The notes under the pieces were generated by a model. That model did no database searches. It was not told the origin of the DNA and saw only the letters and a program-made list of their open reading frames with translations. 64,000 nt of DNA from Flavobacterium gelidicaeli (GTDB lineage: Bacteria; Bacteroidota; Bacteroidia; Flavobacteriales; Flavobacteriaceae): contig NZ_JABSNK010000005.1 of assembly GCF_013294005.1 (NCBI RefSeq), positions 248,001 to 312,000 on the forward strand, read 5' to 3'. This document shows, piece after piece, positions 55,538-64,000 of the stretch. Made by a program: the position numbers and the translations under genes. Within the stretch, counting starts at the first letter, position 1, and each line of letters opens with the position of its first letter.

Positions 55538-57190
55538 TTATTGATACACTCTAATGTAATCGACCTCCATAGAAGACTGTGTAAAGCCACTATCAATTGC
55601 TCCTCCAAACGTTCCACCCATTGCTACATTCATAATCAAGAAAAAATCTTTATTGAATGGTAACGAGCTAGTGTTTGTAACAGTATGAAACAACACATCA
55701 TCAACATATAGTTTTACTGATGCAGGACTCCATATTGCTTTATAAACATGAAATTCAGTTGCAGCATTAGCAATTGTAGTAGACCCACCGTTACCATTAC
55801 CACCTGAATTTCCAGGATAATGTAACGTACCGTAAATGGTTGTAGGTTGGCTACCCTTGTATTCCATAATATCAATCTCACCACAACCTGGCCAAGTATT
55901 CGTAGCATAATCTTCTCCTAGCATCCACAAGGCTGGCCAAGTTCCTGCACCGGTAGTAAGCTTTGCTTTGATTTCAATTTTACCATAAGTAAATTCAAAT
56001 TTATTTTCTGATTTCAGTCTAGCAGAAGTATAACCTGAGCCTACTTTTTTAGCAATAATTTTTAAGCTTCCGCCAGAAACAATCACATTATCTGAAGTAT
56101 TAGTATAAATTTGCTCCTCAGAATTTCCCCAACCATTGTCACCAGTTCCTAAATCGTATCCCCACTTTGTAGCATCTGGAGCTCCATCAGTGTTGAACTC
56201 ATCTGAGAAAACTAAATTTGTATAATCAGCAGTTGTACTTGATTGAACTGGTTTAGTAGTTGTAAACACGTGGTACCAAGCAGCACCGGCATCATTACCC
56301 ATAACAGCCCTTACGACCATTCTGTTTTCAGTAAGCGATAAAATTTCATAAGTGCTCTGACCTATATAATAGCCCATAAAACCACCTTCAGAAAAAGTCA
56401 TCAAAGTACTCCTTGTTTGCGTTGCTGCATTAGTATTTTTTGTTATCACAGATTCTGACAGACTCAATGAAACTGATTTTGTTCCAGTAGCCACATAATC
56501 TAAACAAGAATCATCACTCCCTGAACCGCCACCAACACTTAAGTAAGTCGCATTAAAGAACGTTTTTCCTCCATTATCTAAATTAAATTTTAGCTCCCCT
56601 GCCACTTCTGAGAAAGTCAATACGTTATCATACAAACAACTACTGCTTGCAGCTCCAGCTTTTTCAAAAGCAACTGCTTGATACCAATAACCAAAATAGT
56701 TTTGTTCAGGATTATCATTATTTGGACCAACAGCTAAATGTCCTTTTTCTGAAGCAGAAAAGTACCATTTTTTAGAACTTCCTCCTGATAATAGTTCTTT
56801 AGCTTGGTCATCATTAAAAGTACTTAATACGGTAACATCAACAGTAGTATTTGTAGCCAGACCTCCTTTACCAGATGCAATAACAGTCACTGTATAAGTA
56901 TGAACTCCTACTTTAGTAAAAAGTTTTTGGTATTCACCACTAGGAGAGTTTTCAGAAGTTCCGTCAGGAAAAATGAATTTATACGAGATAGCGTCATCAG
57001 CTTTTACGGCAAATTTCACTTTTCCAGATCCATCACCATCTGGCAAATCTGCCGTTTTACCAATTAACTCATACTGTACTTCAAAATTAGAAGGAGCTGT
57101 TAACGCCCCAAAAGAGTAATCATCTTTAGAACAATTTACCATCAATAGCAAAGTAAAAATGGTAATTGTATTAAATAGTTTCTTTTTCAT
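55538..57190 (-). CDS. surface lipoprotein GH16 laminarinase with PKD domain
   Basis: A 550-residue lipoprotein: lipobox MVNC (Cys20) followed by SKDDYS, acidic residues that fit the surface lipoprotein export signal. A PKD-type domain (about 35-120) is followed by a beta-rich region with a PUL-associated look (about 125-305) and a C-terminal GH16 domain (about 320-550). The catalytic box EIDIME gives Glu438, Asp440 and Glu443. It should be the outer-surface endo-enzyme that first cuts beta-1,3-glucan. It follows the glycan-binding lipoprotein gene by 11 bases. Confidence 0.93.
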   Translation of the reverse strand: MKKKLFNTITIFTLLLMVNCSKDDYSFGALTAPSNFEVQYELIGKTADLPDGDGSGKVKFAVKADDAISYKFIFPDGTSENSPSGEYQKLFTKVGVHTYTVTVIASGKGGLATNTTVDVTVLSTFNDDQAKELLSGGSSKKWYFSASEKGHLAVGPNNDNPEQNYFGYWYQAVAFEKAGAASSSCLYDNVLTFSEVAGELKFNLDNGGKTFFNATYLSVGGGSGSDDSCLDYVATGTKSVSLSLSESVITKNTNAATQTRSTLMTFSEGGFMGYYIGQSTYEILSLTENRMVVRAVMGNDAGAAWYHVFTTTKPVQSSTTADYTNLVFSDEFNTDGAPDATKWGYDLGTGDNGWGNSEEQIYTNTSDNVIVSGGSLKIIAKKVGSGYTSARLKSENKFEFTYGKIEIKAKLTTGAGTWPALWMLGEDYATNTWPGCGEIDIMEYKGSQPTTIYGTLHYPGNSGGNGNGGSTTIANAATEFHVYKAIWSPASVKLYVDDVLFHTVTNTSSLPFNKDFFLIMNVAMGGTFGGAIDSGFTQSSMEVDYIRVYQ

Positions 57191-57201
57191 CTTGTATATT
57201 T

Positions 57202-58830
57202 TTAGTTAGATTGTTTTATATCATCAAAATAGTAGGTCGTTCCATTACCACCGACATTAAAATCAGGAAATAAAATCACATTATCATAAGCGTTACTCGC
57301 ACTATAAACACCTCTAGTTGGGTTTGAAAGATCAAACGTAAGTACTTCCCATGAATTGGCAACTGTTGTAGTAGCTTCTACTTCTGCAAAAATACTTGGG
57401 TTTCCGTTAACTATTGGTGAAGTAGATACTTCTGTCTTAAATAAAATTTTCGCTCCTACTTTTGGAGACCAAACAGTAACTTTTATAGTTGTACCTTTAG
57501 TAAGATCAATATTTCCGTCTAAAGCTAAACTTGCTCCCGCCCATACTTGTGCTCCAGATGGTTTTTCTATTTTCACCACATTGTTCGATACATTACTTCC
57601 TGTTTTATCAGGATTTGTAACTACAGAAACTGGTATAGCGCCAAAATCTGATGTGCCAAAACCAACCCAAGGGTATGTTAATGCGGAAGACTCAAAATCA
57701 AGAGGCATTTCTATTAAAGCAGTAGGAGTTTTATAAAAATAGATGTTATCAATAAAAACACTTCCTGTAGCCCATGGAGTACCAACAAATTTTAATTGTA
57801 TAAGATCAGCAACTGTTAAACCTTGGCTTGTAAATGCCGAAATTGGAATATCAATACTATTCCATTGATTGGCAATTAAGCTTTTTACTACTGGTTTTTC
57901 GCCATTAGTTTTATTGATTAACGAAGTTTCAATTTGTTCTAAATCTGCAGTCCACACATCCATGTGAATGAATTCCATTCCAGATACATCAATTGTAGTA
58001 TTTTCAGCTAACGCAATTCCTTGATAACTAAGTTTGATATAGTTTAGCATTTTATCGCCATTTAAATCAAATTCAGTCCAACTGCTTCCTTGTCCCCCTT
58101 GTGACCAGTCTGGAAAGTAATTGGTACCAGCAACATTAGTATATTTAGATCCATAAATAGAAATAACATCTGATGCTTGTCTATTAGGTGGTGTCGCGGC
58201 AGATGTAAAAGGCTTGCTCACAACAGTTACTGTAAACTCTTTACTATATTCAGTTGTTTTAATAGCAGCACTTTTTGAAACTACTCTAATGGTATACACA
58301 CCAGGATTTGCATAAGTGTAGGATAATGTTTCTCCATTATTGGCTGCAATAGGGTCCGGTTTTCCTATTTCTCCAAAATAAACCTCATAAAACAATGCAT
58401 AATCAGCAGTTGCTGTGACATTTACCTGTTTTGATACAGCCAAATCATTTACAATTGTCACTACTAAGTTTTCAGGTGCCTTGAATGAAACTTCTACATT
58501 TTGAATCACTTCAGTTGTTTTTCCGTTAAGTGTAGTTCCTATAATTTTGGCATCATAGATTCCTTCTTTATAAACATGCGTTACAGTTCCTCCAGGAGCC
58601 ACGTATGCAGGTTCAGTCGTTTCATCACCAAAATAAATTTCGTACTGTGTCACGCCTTCTCCACGAGGCAAAAAAGTCACATTTCCAGTATTGTCTTGGG
58701 TTACGGTGGTCAATGCAGAAATATTAGTAGGTGCTCCAAGTGTATCTATATCAACTAGATCATTCTCAGATGAGCAACTAAAAACTAACGCTGCCACGAT
58801 AAGGCTTGTTATGTATTTTATATTTTTCAT
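57202..58830 (-). CDS. PUL surface glycan-binding lipoprotein with PKD and CBM-like domains
   Basis: A 542-residue lipoprotein (lipobox FSC, Cys19, followed by SSENDL, acidic, fitting surface export). The N-terminal half has two PKD-like beta domains (about 30-205, with YEIYFGDE and YEVYFGE motifs). The rest looks like two galactose-binding-type beta-sandwich modules (about 215-370 and 375-540, each ending with a FDDI- or IDNI-type strand). No catalytic residues are evident. Its place directly after susD is where SusE/SusF-type binding proteins are encoded, so it probably holds glucan at the surface. Binding specificity is inferred from the neighbouring glycosidases. Confidence 0.85.
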   Translation of the reverse strand: MKNIKYITSLIVAALVFSCSSENDLVDIDTLGAPTNISALTTVTQDNTGNVTFLPRGEGVTQYEIYFGDETTEPAYVAPGGTVTHVYKEGIYDAKIIGTTLNGKTTEVIQNVEVSFKAPENLVVTIVNDLAVSKQVNVTATADYALFYEVYFGEIGKPDPIAANNGETLSYTYANPGVYTIRVVSKSAAIKTTEYSKEFTVTVVSKPFTSAATPPNRQASDVISIYGSKYTNVAGTNYFPDWSQGGQGSSWTEFDLNGDKMLNYIKLSYQGIALAENTTIDVSGMEFIHMDVWTADLEQIETSLINKTNGEKPVVKSLIANQWNSIDIPISAFTSQGLTVADLIQLKFVGTPWATGSVFIDNIYFYKTPTALIEMPLDFESSALTYPWVGFGTSDFGAIPVSVVTNPDKTGSNVSNNVVKIEKPSGAQVWAGASLALDGNIDLTKGTTIKVTVWSPKVGAKILFKTEVSTSPIVNGNPSIFAEVEATTTVANSWEVLTFDLSNPTRGVYSASNAYDNVILFPDFNVGGNGTTYYFDDIKQSN

Positions 58831-58841
58831 AATATTTTTTT

Positions 58842-60365
58842 TTAGTATCCAGGGTTTTGTGTCCAGTTGCCGCTTGCAAATTGAATTTCTTCAATAGGAA
58901 TAGGGAACAATTCATTTTTATTTGGATTAAATCCTGGAATTTCATTTGTTTTACCTGTACGAACTAAATCAAAGAAACGAATCCCTTCTCCTGCTAATTC
59001 TACTCTTCTTTCTTCTAGAATTTTATCATATAATGCCGCTCCAGAAGCCGTAATATCGTGGTTATTATCTCCAAAAGCTCTTGCTCTTACTTCATTTAAA
59101 TATGTTCTAGCAATACCGTCGTTAGGAGTTGTGCTCTTATTATGTGCCTCGGCGGCCATTAAAAGCACATCAGCATAACGAATTGCTCTATAATTATTTG
59201 GACTGGTTAACTTAACATCACCTGCAGCTTCTGATCTTCTTGTTCTAGGAATGTATTTTCTATTAAAATAACCTGTATCTTGATTTTGTTTAGTATACTT
59301 AGTTCCTGGGTTTTGAGCAATCCAAGCCACCATGTCTAAAATAGTTACTGCTTTCCTACTATCTCCAGCTTCAAATGCACTAACAATTTTAGGAGTTGGT
59401 AGATTAAAGTTGTTTCCATCGGCAAAAACAGGACCTTCGTAACCAAAGGGTCCTGAAAAACCTACAGCCACATTCCCTTCTATTCCTTGCATATAACCAT
59501 AAGATCCTCCTTCTACATCAGTATATTGAATTTCAAAAACAGATTCTGGACCATTTTCTCCTTCTGCTTCAAAGATGCTTCCAAAAGGAGATAATCCCGC
59601 AGTTATTTGTTGAGCAGTTAAATCACTACTTTTAATCAAATGATAATTTCCTGTTTGTATTAATTTATCAAATGTACTAGCTGCTTTATCAAACTTTTTA
59701 TCATATAAATACGCTTTTCCTAATAATGCTAAAGCTGAACCGCTAGTTGCTCTCCCTTGTTGAGAAGCTGTAGCTGATAAATTTTGTGAAGCATAAATTA
59801 AATCTTCTTGAATAGCTGCATAAACTTCAGCAACAGAAGAACGTGGAATTGATTTCTCGTCACCTGTAGAGAATCTAACATCTCCTTTCATGGGAATCCC
59901 ACCAAACCATTTTACTAATTCAAACTGGTAATAAGCTCTTAAAAAACGTGTTTCAGCGAGTACTTGCGTTTTACCTTCAAAGTCGGTTTTATCTTTAAAT
60001 TCAAGTATGTAATTGCACCTTTGCACACCCGCAAACATCCAATCCCACAATTTCTTTGTCTCAGCATTCACGGGCGAGTGTGTCATTTGATCCACTTGCT
60101 GATATCCAATTACATCTGTAGGGTTATTTCCTCCTGCAAAAGTATTATCAGAAGCGATCTCTCCCATTAAAACATTAACAAATGTAGTTTGTAAAAGGTC
60201 ATACGCCCCAATTAAAGCATCGTCATAATCCGATTTAGAATTAAAATAATTCTCAGAATCAATTGAATAAGCTACAGGACGATCTACAAAATCATCGCTA
60301 CAAGAAGTAGCAAATAAAGTAAAGAGTGCTGCACTAGCTATCGTAACAAATATATATTTTTTCAT
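58842..60365 (-). CDS. SusD/RagB-family glycan-binding lipoprotein
   Basis: A 507-residue lipoprotein with lipobox ATSC (Cys22) followed by SDDFVD, an excellent match to the Flavobacterium surface export signal. The N-terminal SusD-like helices (YFNSKSDYDDALIGAYDLLQ), TPR-like helices and C-terminal region (NYRAIRYADVLLMAAEA, then ILEERRVELAGEGIRFFDLVR) are canonical. It would cap the SusC channel and deliver beta-glucan oligosaccharides. It begins 11 bases after susC stops. Confidence 0.95.
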   Translation of the reverse strand: MKKYIFVTIASAALFTLFATSCSDDFVDRPVAYSIDSENYFNSKSDYDDALIGAYDLLQTTFVNVLMGEIASDNTFAGGNNPTDVIGYQQVDQMTHSPVNAETKKLWDWMFAGVQRCNYILEFKDKTDFEGKTQVLAETRFLRAYYQFELVKWFGGIPMKGDVRFSTGDEKSIPRSSVAEVYAAIQEDLIYASQNLSATASQQGRATSGSALALLGKAYLYDKKFDKAASTFDKLIQTGNYHLIKSSDLTAQQITAGLSPFGSIFEAEGENGPESVFEIQYTDVEGGSYGYMQGIEGNVAVGFSGPFGYEGPVFADGNNFNLPTPKIVSAFEAGDSRKAVTILDMVAWIAQNPGTKYTKQNQDTGYFNRKYIPRTRRSEAAGDVKLTSPNNYRAIRYADVLLMAAEAHNKSTTPNDGIARTYLNEVRARAFGDNNHDITASGAALYDKILEERRVELAGEGIRFFDLVRTGKTNEIPGFNPNKNELFPIPIEEIQFASGNWTQNPGY

Positions 60366-60376
60366 GTTAGTTCAAT

Positions 60377-63300
60377 TTAAAAGTTAATGTTTAAACCTAA
60401 TAAGTATGTTCTAGGATTAGGATAGAAACCATCATCAATTCCTGACCCAATAACCGATTGAGAAACATTATCGGCATTTGTAGGACCGTAAGATGCACCG
60501 GGGTCAAAACCTTTATATTTTGTAAAAGTGTATAAATTATTTACCCCTACATAAAGACGAAGCTTAGTTATCTTAGCTAGTTCAGAAATCTTAGGATTTA
60601 TAGTGTACCCTAATTGAATGTTTTGAATTCTCAAATACGAAGCATCTTCAACAAAATAATCAGAGAATAATTTATTTGTTGTCGCTGCCGTTGTTACTCT
60701 TGGAACCGAATTACTAGTTCCTTCACCTGTCCATCTATCAAGCACATAAGTCAAACGATTGGCATCTGGTGAAACACTTTCATAGTTACGTACCATATTG
60801 TTTCCAACAGAAGCAAATGTGTACATAGAGAAATCTAAGTTTTTATAATTTAACTGAACATTAAAACCCATTGTAGCTTCAGGAATTGGATCTCCAATAT
60901 TAGTACGGTCATTAAAATCAATTTTACCATCACCATTTACATCCACAAAACGAATATCTCCAGGTGATGCTTTTGTTCCTAAAATGGATTGATCAGGTGC
61001 ATCAGCAACTTCTACTTGATTTTGAAAAACGCCATCTGTTTTTAATCCGTAAAAATAACCAATTGGATTTCCTACTTGCATTCTTGATGGTGCGAGTTGT
61101 CCTATTCCAAAGGAACCTCCTTCAATAAAATCAGCCCCATTTATTGCTGTAACTTCATTTTTCAAAAAAGTAACGTTGTATCCAAGACTCATACTGAAAT
61201 TATCTGAGAATTTATTTTTGTAGTTTACAGCAAACTCAAATCCTGTATTCCTTACTGTTCCTGCATTTATAGTAGGATTAGAAGCTCCTGGAGCTTGACC
61301 TCCAAATATACCCGATACAGGAATACTCGGAATTAATAAGTCACTTCTTGTATCTATAAAATAATCAGCAACGATAGTTATTTTATTATTGAATAGATTC
61401 ATATCTAAACCAACGTCAAATTTCTTAGCCTCTTCCCATTTAAGTAAAGGATTAGGGATTTGTCCAATGGCACGACCATTGGTCAACTCATTATCAAACA
61501 CGTAGGTAGCTTCTCCTGTTAATTGAGAAATATAACCGTTATTAGGTATTTTATCATTTCCAACTATTCCATAACTTCCTCTTAATTTCAAGAAGTTTAT
61601 TACTGAGGATTCTCCAAAAAAACCTTCATCTGAAACAATCCAACCAGCTGTTATAGAGGGGAAATACCCTACTTTATTCCCAGGTCCAAATTTTGTAGAA
61701 GCATCACGACGAATCATTCCTGAAAACAGGTATTTCCCTTTAAAGTCATATTGAACTCTTCCAAAATAAGACAGTCTTCTCTCGTCATAATTATAATTTG
61801 CAACAGGAATTGTTCCTGCTGCAGGAGCTCCATTTGCTAGAGAAATATCTGCAAAATCCCATGAATTATTAGGAACATCAAAACCTGTTGCAGTCAGGCC
61901 GTTGCCATATTCTTTAAAAATAGTATTACCAATTACCCCAACAAACTTATGGTCTTTAGCAATTGTTTTAGTATAAGTACCATAAATATCAAAAGAGTAA
62001 TTATTATCATTTATAGCCCTTTGAGTAACTGAACTTCTAGTGGTATTAAATACTTTTCCGCTACCGTAATCAAGTATTTTTGCAAAAGATCTAGATTCAC
62101 TATTAGCCGATTTAAAACCAATAGAACTGGTTATAACAAATGCTGCTGTTAATTTATAATCCAAACCAAAATTCCCGCTTATTTGCTTAAAATTAAAATC
62201 ATTGTATGTATTTTGAGTTTGAGCCAATGGATTAATCATTTCATTACCCAAAGAACCTCCTGGAAACAAGGTATAATTTCCATCAGCATCATAAGTACTA
62301 AGTGTAGATGGCGCATTTACCGCATTTAAAAGCACAGAGGCATTACCATTTTCTGGTAATGTTTTTCTATCAAAATAAGTATAAATTACATTTGTTTTTA
62401 ATTTCAACTTATCTGAGACATCAGCGCCTAAAGATACTCTAGCTGTATTTCTTAAAAATCCAGATTTTGACTCTCCTACGATTCCTTCTTGATCCAAGTG
62501 TGAACCACTAACAGAATACGTAATTTTATCAGATCCTCCTGAAAAATTCAAATCGTGACTAATAATTGGAACCCCTTTACTAATGACTTCCTTTTGCCAG
62601 TCTGTTCCTTTTCCTAATCCGTTTACAATTGTATAAGGAATAGCGTTGCCGTTATTAGCATAACTTTCATTTAACAGTAAGGCATATTCAGTAGCATTTA
62701 ATGTGGGTAAAGTTTTTGAGGCTTCTTGAAAACCAAGATATGAATTAAAAGAGACTCTAGTTTTAGAATTCTTTTTTCCCATTTTTGTTGTCACTAAAAT
62801 AACTCCATTTGCTGCAGCAGAACCATAAATAGCCGCTTGAGCATCTTTTAAAACAGTAATCGTTTCAACATCGTTCGGATTAAGTAACCCTAACTCACCT
62901 ATGTAACCATCTATTATAGTAAGAGGTGAACTATCTCCATTTGTAGCAATACCACGTATTTTAATATCTAATGCTGCTCCTGGAGAACCTGACTGTGTAG
63001 TAACATTCACACCAGATACAGTTCCTTGAAGGGCTTGTTCAATTTTAAGTGGTTTTAAAATTTCAAGTGTTTTACTATCAACTACAGCTACTGAACCTGT
63101 TATTTCCTTTTTTTTCTGACCTCCATATCCAATCACAACAACTTCATCTAACGTTTTCGCATCTTCAACAAGCGCAATGTTAATGTTGCTATTTGCACCA
63201 GTTACTTTATATTCAAAATTTTTATAACCTATATAAGAGAATATGAGCGTAGTCCCTGAAGTTACTTTCTTTAGAGAAAAAGCACCATCAAAATCAGTGA

Positions 63301-63454
63301 TTGTAGCAATGTTCGAATTCTTAATTTGAATATTCGCTCCTGGTATTGGTAAACCTGAACCTTTCTCCTTTACAAACCCTCCAACATCATAACTTTGGGC
63401 AAAACCAAAAGTCGAGAAAAAAAGGAAAATAATTAATAGATAATTTGATTTCAT
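60377..63454 (-). CDS. SusC/RagA-family TonB-linked outer-membrane transporter
   Basis: A 1025-residue TonB-dependent channel: signal peptide (ending GFAQ), a carboxypeptidase-D-like beta domain (about 22-100, GSGLPIPGANI), the TonB-box/plug region with DEVVVIGYGGQ and VSGVNV, and a 22-strand barrel with the typical SusC C-terminus (YPNPRTYLLGLNINF). It imports glycan oligosaccharides using proton-motive force transmitted by TonB. It is the first gene of the PUL, preceded by a 238-base gap containing the terminator of the upstream regulator gene. Confidence 0.95.
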   Translation of the reverse strand: MKSNYLLIIFLFFSTFGFAQSYDVGGFVKEKGSGLPIPGANIQIKNSNIATITDFDGAFSLKKVTSGTTLIFSYIGYKNFEYKVTGANSNINIALVEDAKTLDEVVVIGYGGQKKKEITGSVAVVDSKTLEILKPLKIEQALQGTVSGVNVTTQSGSPGAALDIKIRGIATNGDSSPLTIIDGYIGELGLLNPNDVETITVLKDAQAAIYGSAAANGVILVTTKMGKKNSKTRVSFNSYLGFQEASKTLPTLNATEYALLLNESYANNGNAIPYTIVNGLGKGTDWQKEVISKGVPIISHDLNFSGGSDKITYSVSGSHLDQEGIVGESKSGFLRNTARVSLGADVSDKLKLKTNVIYTYFDRKTLPENGNASVLLNAVNAPSTLSTYDADGNYTLFPGGSLGNEMINPLAQTQNTYNDFNFKQISGNFGLDYKLTAAFVITSSIGFKSANSESRSFAKILDYGSGKVFNTTRSSVTQRAINDNNYSFDIYGTYTKTIAKDHKFVGVIGNTIFKEYGNGLTATGFDVPNNSWDFADISLANGAPAAGTIPVANYNYDERRLSYFGRVQYDFKGKYLFSGMIRRDASTKFGPGNKVGYFPSITAGWIVSDEGFFGESSVINFLKLRGSYGIVGNDKIPNNGYISQLTGEATYVFDNELTNGRAIGQIPNPLLKWEEAKKFDVGLDMNLFNNKITIVADYFIDTRSDLLIPSIPVSGIFGGQAPGASNPTINAGTVRNTGFEFAVNYKNKFSDNFSMSLGYNVTFLKNEVTAINGADFIEGGSFGIGQLAPSRMQVGNPIGYFYGLKTDGVFQNQVEVADAPDQSILGTKASPGDIRFVDVNGDGKIDFNDRTNIGDPIPEATMGFNVQLNYKNLDFSMYTFASVGNNMVRNYESVSPDANRLTYVLDRWTGEGTSNSVPRVTTAATTNKLFSDYFVEDASYLRIQNIQLGYTINPKISELAKITKLRLYVGVNNLYTFTKYKGFDPGASYGPTNADNVSQSVIGSGIDDGFYPNPRTYLLGLNINF

Positions 63455-63623
63455 AATTTGTGTTTTTTGTGAATTATAAAATTACAGCACTCACACTAAA
63501 GATTCACTAAAAAGAACCTTTACAAAAAACATACAATGCAAAAAAAAGCATCATTAATTCACAATATTATAATAAAACTAAGAAAACAGCTTGTTAAATA
63601 TGCAGATAAATATTAGCAGTAAA

Positions 63624-63660
63624 CAAAAAAACCACAACAATAACGTTAATGTTGTGGTAA
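63624..63660 (-). terminator. terminator of the upstream regulator gene
   Basis: ACCACAAC (63631-63638) pairs with GTTGTGGT (63651-63658), followed on the minus strand by a T run. It isolates the PUL operon from the regulator gene, so susC must have its own promoter, although no exact TAnnTTTG match is seen there. Confidence 0.82.
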
Positions 63661-63692
63661 TGTATAGGTAATACATCGTAATTGTTACAATA

Positions 63693-64000
63693 CTATACAG
63701 ACAGAATGTACTCAACAAGTCCTTGTTCGTGCACTAATTCCATTTTTTTACGCAAGCGATACCTTTTAATCTCTACACTTCGTATTGATATATTTAACAT
63801 AGGTGCAATCTCTTTTGAACTAAGATTAAGCCTTAAATAGGCACATAATCTTAAATCATTAGAAGTCAAAGAGGGGTGCAATACTTTCAATTTTTTAAAG
63901 AAGTCTTTATCTGTACTTTCAAAAGCTTCTTTAAAAACACTCCAAGAATCATTTCCTGTAATGTTTTTATTTATGGTAGAAATAACCGATTTGATACTTC
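63693..64000 (-). CDS. LuxR-type HTH C-terminus of a probable PUL regulator (5' end outside window)
   Basis: The minus-strand frame is open from the window end down to the stop at 63693, so about 102 C-terminal residues are present. They form a short linker and a LuxR-like helix-turn-helix: HPSLTSNDLRLCAYLRLNLS, then SSKEIAPMLNISIRSVEIKRYRLRKK. This tail is typical of the large Bacteroidota sensors with a beta-propeller and triple-tyrosine (Y_Y_Y) domain that regulate PULs, but those domains are outside the window. It lies upstream of susC on the same strand, and it probably controls this locus. Confidence 0.8.
   Translation of the reverse strand, partial: SIKSVISTINKNITGNDSWSVFKEAFESTDKDFFKKLKVLHPSLTSNDLRLCAYLRLNLSSKEIAPMLNISIRSVEIKRYRLRKKMELVHEQGLVEYILSV

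Noticed and set aside
1..64000. tRNA, rRNA, prophage, integron or insertion sequence
   Set aside because: Reading the gaps on both strands gave no cloverleaf, transposase, integrase or attachment-site duplication that I could support.

Overview
The window is AT-rich DNA of a Bacteroidota member, most likely Flavobacterium or a close relative. Support: SusC/SusD outer-membrane proteins, a type IX secretion (T9SS) C-terminal signal, a DUF4293 gene beside rho, a Rho with a long charged N-terminal insertion, lipoproteins with SDDF-type surface signals, and repeated TAnnTTTG -7 promoter elements, some with a TTG 17-23 bases upstream. I found 45 protein-coding genes, two cut by the window edges. 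I saw no tRNA, rRNA, CRISPR array, transposase or prophage. The content looks like ordinary chromosome, rich in signal transduction.

Layout. 1-5 kb: the end of an M15/LAS-type metallopeptidase coupled to a lipoprotein gene, then bcp, nth (without Fe-S cysteines), a BNR/Ycf48-like lipoprotein and an exported Arg/Ser-rich protein. 5-19 kb: housekeeping genes (kup, an RsmB-like methyltransferase, rho, a DUF4293 gene, a NarL-type two-component pair, a phosphoesterase, truA, an ABC exporter, a single-domain response regulator, lpdA). 19-34 kb: an orphan multi-PAS kinase, a paired M16 peptidase operon, a SulP transporter, and a five-gene two-component operon on the minus strand (33809 to 27101). 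34-39.5 kb: a 1749-residue T9SS-exported protein that joins an endonuclease I domain to an endonuclease/exonuclease/phosphatase domain. 39.6-44.5 kb: an EmrAB-TolC-like efflux operon with a divergent AraC regulator. 44.7-51.3 kb: cbpA-cbpM, a PAS kinase with its receiver, and a cation/proton antiporter. 51.4-52.2 kb: an ECF-type sigma factor followed by a 47-codon gene. 52.4-64 kb: a complete polysaccharide utilisation locus (PUL) for a beta-1,3-glucan such as laminarin, transcribed in the order SusC, SusD, glycan-binding lipoprotein, GH16, GH3, GH16, with the 3' end of a likely PUL regulator upstream.

How the parts work together. In the PUL, a surface GH16 would cut laminarin, the SusD-like and PKD/CBM-like lipoproteins hold it, the SusC channel imports oligosaccharides, and a periplasmic GH16 and GH3 finish the job. 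Lipoprotein sorting residues fit this order. The five-gene signalling operon combines two kinases, a normal receiver, a degenerate receiver and a hybrid kinase with a histidine phosphotransfer (HPt) domain, which suggests a branched phosphorelay. Two copies of a structured intergenic element (about 1735-1817 and 14885-14966) share conserved blocks and a covarying helix; they resemble a repeated flavobacterial RNA motif and are the best candidate for an uncharacterised element here.
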